Below, in pieces: positions 61,191-64,000 of a DNA stretch of 64,000 nt (position 1 is its first letter; every line of letters begins with the position of its first letter). The notes beneath the pieces were generated by a model. The model did not search any database, was not told the origin of the DNA, and worked only from the letters and a program-made list of their open reading frames with translations. Source of the DNA: CAXXXW01 sp963665555 (GTDB lineage Bacteria > Pseudomonadota > Alphaproteobacteria > Thalassobaculales > Thalassobaculaceae). The translations under genes and the position numbers were made by a program. The stretch spans positions 1,302,001 through 1,366,000 of the forward strand of contig OY762308.1 of assembly GCA_963665555.2 (NCBI GenBank), in the 5' to 3' direction.

Positions 61191-61988
61191 CTATTGCGCG
61201 GTCAGGCCGCCGTCGATGACGAGTTCGCTGCCCGTGACCCAGGACGACTCGTCGCTCGCCAGGTAGACGCAGCCCATGGCGATGTCCGCGGGCTGGCCGA
61301 AGCGGCCGAGCGGCGTCGCGTCCATGCGCACCCGCGCGACCTCGTTGTTCGACAGCGCCGGCCGCGTCATCGGCGTCTCGACGAAGCCGGGATGGATCGA
61401 GTTGGCGCGGATGCGCTCATGCGCGTGCTGCACCGCCGTCGCCTTGGTGAAGATGCGCACCGCGCCCTTGGAGGCGTGGTAGACGGCGTTGCCGAAACTC
61501 CCCACCAGGCCGCAGATCGAGGAGATGTTGACGATCGAGCCGCCGCCGGCCGCGCGCATCGCCGGGATCGCCGCCCGCGTGCCGAGCCAGACGCCCGTCG
61601 CGTTGATCGACATGACGCGATCCCACGCCTCCATCGTGGTGTCCTCGATGGTGGGGCCGGGAACGATGGTGGTTTGCACCTTCATGTTCGGGTCGCGCCC
61701 GGAGACGCCGGCGATGTTGGCCAGCGCGTCGAGCTTGCCCCAGCGCTCCAGCGTCTCCGCGACCAGCGCCGCCCAGGCCGCCTCGTCCACCACGTCGAGC
61801 GGACGGTAGGCCGCCTCGCCGCCGGCGCCGGCGATTTCCGCCGCGACGGCCCGGCCCGCCTCGTCCTGGACGTCCGCCAGCATGACGCGCGCGCCCTCGG
61901 CCGCGAAGCGCCGCGCCGTCTCCGCCCCGATCCCCGACGCCCCGCCGGTGACGATGGCGACCTTGCCCTCCAGCCTCTGCCCGGCCAT
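61191..61988 (-). CDS. Short-chain dehydrogenase/reductase
   Basis: The 265-residue classical SDR has VAIVTGGASGIGAETA, LANIAGVSGRD (NxAG), and the catalytic AVYHASKGAVRIFTK. An insertion around IVPGPTIEDTTMEAWD lies before the third helix. It is divergent from the GMC oxidoreductase across a 175-base spacer. Cofactor probably NAD (ADVQDE after beta-2). Substrate unknown. Confidence 0.9.
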   Translation of the reverse strand: MAGQRLEGKVAIVTGGASGIGAETARRFAAEGARVMLADVQDEAGRAVAAEIAGAGGEAAYRPLDVVDEAAWAALVAETLERWGKLDALANIAGVSGRDPNMKVQTTIVPGPTIEDTTMEAWDRVMSINATGVWLGTRAAIPAMRAAGGGSIVNISSICGLVGSFGNAVYHASKGAVRIFTKATAVQHAHERIRANSIHPGFVETPMTRPALSNNEVARVRMDATPLGRFGQPADIAMGCVYLASDESSWVTGSELVIDGGLTAQ

Positions 61989-62163
61989 CGCGAAGTCCCT
62001 CCCCCGTTCGTTCGGCCCCGATGCGCGTTATCGAACGCCATCCGACCCGCCTTGCAAAGCCGCAGCCCGGCCGGACCGGGCGAATAGCGCATTCCCGATC
62101 GCAAAACCGGGCGCCGGCGGCTAATCTCCGGCGAGGGACAGCGCCCGGGGGAGGATCGCGGCC

Positions 62164-63795
62164 ATGGCATTCGATTACATCGTCGTCGGCGCCGGCTCGG
62201 CCGGCTGCGTGCTCGCCAACCGGCTTTCGGAGGATCCGCGCAACAGCGTGCTGCTGCTGGAGGCCGGCGGGAAGGACAGCAATTTCTGGATCCACGTGCC
62301 CGTCGGCTTCGCCAAGACGCTCAACAATCCCGAGGTCAACTGGATGTTCCAGACCGAGCCGGAGGACAACGTGGCCGGCCGCTCGATCCCGATCCCGCGC
62401 GGCAAGGTGCTGGGCGGGTCGAGTTCGATCAACGGGATGCTGTATGTGCGCGGCCAAGCCTTCGACTACGATGTCTGGGCGCAGCTGGGCAACCGCGGCT
62501 GGTCCTACGCCGATGTGCTGCCCTACTTCAAGAAGGCCGAGAGCTTCGAGCGCGGCGGAGACGACTACCGCGGCGCCGGCGGGCCGATGAACGTCGCGGA
62601 CATGTACGAGCGCCACGAACTGGTGGACGCCTTCATCGAGGCCGGGGTCGAGATCGGCTCGCGCCGCAACCCGGACTACAACGGCGCCGACCAGGAGGGT
62701 TTCGGCTACTACCAGGTGACGCAGCGCAACGGCCGGCGCGAGAGCACCGCCCGCGCCTTCCTCGACCCGGCGCGCGGGCGGCCCAACCTCAAGATCGAGA
62801 CCGGCGCGCGGGCGACGCGGATTCTCATCGAGGACGGGCGCGCCGTCGGCGTCGCCTACTCCGTGAACGGCGCGGCGCGGGAGGAGCGGGCCAATGCCGA
62901 GGTCGCGCTGTGCGCCGGCGCGGTGCAGTCGCCGCAGCTGCTGGAGCTTTCCGGCGTCGGCCAGCCGGACCTGCTGCGCGAACACGGGATCGAGGTCGTC
63001 CACGAACTGCCGGGCGTCGGCGAGAACCACCGCGACCACTACGCCGCCCGGATGAACTGGCGCGTCAACAAGGCGGACACGCTCAACGAGCACACGCGCG
63101 GACTCCGGCTGGCCTGGGAGGGGCTGAAGTGGCTGACGACAAGGCGCGGCGTGCTGACCTGGACGGCGGGCGTCGGCCATGGCTTCATGCGCACGCGCCC
63201 GGAGGTGGAGACGCCGGATGTGCAGTTCTTCTTCGTCCATGGCAGCTTCAAGTCGGCCAGCGACCGCAAGCTCGACCGCGAGCCGGGGATGACGCTGGCG
63301 GTCTACCAGTGCCGGCCGGAAAGCCGGGGCAGCATCCATATCGCCACGCCGGACCCCTTCGCGGCGCCGAAAATCCGCCCGAACTTCCTCTCCGACCCGC
63401 TGGACCGGGAGACGATCGCGGCGGGCCTGCAACTGTGCCGCAGGCTGGGCCAGACGGAGGCGCTGGGCCGGCATGTGTCCTTCGAGATGAACCCCGGCCC
63501 GGACTACACGACGGACGAGGACATGATCCGCTTCGCCCGCGAAACCGGGGCGACCACCTACCACCCGATGGGCGCCTGCAAGATGGGCAACGACCCGATG
63601 GCGGTGGTGGACGACCGGCTGCGCGTGCGCGGGATCGCCGGCCTGCGGGTGGCCGACGCCTCGGTGTTCCCGACCATGCCGTCCGGCAACATCAACGCGC
63701 CGGTGATCATGGTGGCGGAGAAGGCGGCCGACATGATGCGGGAGGAGGGGCGAGCAAGCGCGCGGTCACCGGATTTGCAGACCGGAAAGCGATAA
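62164..63795 (+). CDS. GMC-family FAD oxidoreductase (choline/alcohol dehydrogenase type)
   Basis: The 543-residue flavoprotein has the FAD motif YIVVGAGSAGCVLANRLSED, the second signature GGSSSINGMLYVRG and the C-terminal active-site TTYHPMGACKMG with the catalytic His. Length matches choline dehydrogenase and related alcohol dehydrogenases. The last residues (REEGRASARSPDLQTGKR) extend past the conserved end MPSGNINAPVIMVAEKAADM, up to the point where the base composition changes, so the C-terminal tail may have been altered by the junction (inference). Confidence 0.92.
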   Translation: MAFDYIVVGAGSAGCVLANRLSEDPRNSVLLLEAGGKDSNFWIHVPVGFAKTLNNPEVNWMFQTEPEDNVAGRSIPIPRGKVLGGSSSINGMLYVRGQAFDYDVWAQLGNRGWSYADVLPYFKKAESFERGGDDYRGAGGPMNVADMYERHELVDAFIEAGVEIGSRRNPDYNGADQEGFGYYQVTQRNGRRESTARAFLDPARGRPNLKIETGARATRILIEDGRAVGVAYSVNGAAREERANAEVALCAGAVQSPQLLELSGVGQPDLLREHGIEVVHELPGVGENHRDHYAARMNWRVNKADTLNEHTRGLRLAWEGLKWLTTRRGVLTWTAGVGHGFMRTRPEVETPDVQFFFVHGSFKSASDRKLDREPGMTLAVYQCRPESRGSIHIATPDPFAAPKIRPNFLSDPLDRETIAAGLQLCRRLGQTEALGRHVSFEMNPGPDYTTDEDMIRFARETGATTYHPMGACKMGNDPMAVVDDRLRVRGIAGLRVADASVFPTMPSGNINAPVIMVAEKAADMMREEGRASARSPDLQTGKR

Positions 63796-63814
63796 CATAC
63801 GTTTCTCTTAGCAC

Positions 63815-64000
63815 TCAAGTAAAAATCATCTCGATAGGATCGTTCATCACCCACTGCAAATCATTGTCATTCGGGTATAGCTCACATCGCTCATCGGAAA
63901 CTCGCAAGATCGCATAATTGTCATTAGTCACAACGTGCTTATACCAATTTTTCTCATTTTCAGTAGTAAATACGAAAAATTTATCGTATCCCCACCGATT
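63815..64000 (-). CDS. AT-rich gene of foreign type, C-terminal part only
   Basis: The frame reads from the right edge to a TGA at 63815-63817, giving the last 61 residues of a longer protein. The composition is rich in Asn, Asp, Lys, Tyr and Trp (for example NRWGYDKFFVFTTENEKN, then CELYPNDND), very unlike every other gene in the window, and the DNA is about 40% GC by eye. I do not recognise the family. It is convergent with the GMC oxidoreductase, 19 bases away. It looks like the edge of an acquired island, possibly phage or defence cargo. Start and function lie outside the window. Confidence 0.72.
   Translation of the reverse strand, partial: NRWGYDKFFVFTTENEKNWYKHVVTNDNYAILRVSDERCELYPNDNDLQWVMNDPIEMIFT

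Overview
The window is very GC-rich throughout (above 70% by eye, not computed) and densely packed. It looks like an alphaproteobacterial chromosome, probably Rhodospirillales-like. The support is a textbook alphaproteobacterial LexA box (GTTC-N7-GTTC) in front of an imuA gene, the mix of PQQ and molybdenum dehydrogenases with CaiB, SDR, LLM and GMC enzymes, and N-formylglutamate amidohydrolase. There is no rRNA gene, so the placement is inference. Two stretches break the composition: the Schlafen/AlbA-type gene after tRNA-Asn (57.9-59.9 kb), and an AT-rich gene running off the right edge (63.8-64.0 kb).

0-4.6 kb: an unknown partial gene, a pair of selenodomain-associated-type glycosyltransferases, moaB and a lytic transglycosylase. 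4.7-17.6 kb is a periplasmic alcohol/aldehyde oxidation region. It holds a four-gene set typical of PQQ alcohol-oxidation loci (binding protein, beta-propeller with 29 consecutive Asp, ABC-2 permease, ATPase), a divergent NitT/TauT-like importer, and a minus-strand operon of Rieske protein, PQQ alcohol dehydrogenase, small secreted protein, 2Fe-2S subunit and molybdopterin subunit. The likely logic is alcohol to aldehyde (PQQ enzyme) to acid (molybdenum enzyme). 17.8-24.1 kb is a seven-gene moxR/DUF58/vWA/TPR/BatD operon, recalling the mxaRSACKL genes that mature methanol dehydrogenase.

24.2-34.7 kb is mixed: amidase, Uup, thioesterase, reductase, acyl-CoA ligase, pobA, a RelBE-type toxin-antitoxin pair, a cysteine-dioxygenase-like cupin, imuA and an enolase-superfamily enzyme. 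35.0-40.3 kb is a TolC/MacA/MacB operon in which the adaptor carries an N-terminal cytoplasmic PAS domain. An intact IS256-type element follows at 40.3-41.6 kb.

41.7-48.2 kb holds CoA and ketoacid catabolic genes, a universal stress protein, a 65-residue orphan with its own operator-like repeat, and N-formylglutamate amidohydrolase. After tRNA-Val come a cytoplasmic molybdenum sulfoxide-reductase-type enzyme, two SDRs, an aminopropyltransferase, and a five-gene membrane module (53.5-56.0 kb) centred on a ferric-reductase/Rieske fusion. tRNA-Cys and tRNA-Asn (57.6-57.8 kb) precede the Schlafen-type gene, then LLM, SDR and GMC oxidoreductases. The best candidates for undescribed biology are the PAS-adaptor efflux operon, the ferric-reductase/Rieske module, and the beta-propeller gene with a G14 tract at its ribosome-binding site plus the Asp29 repeat.
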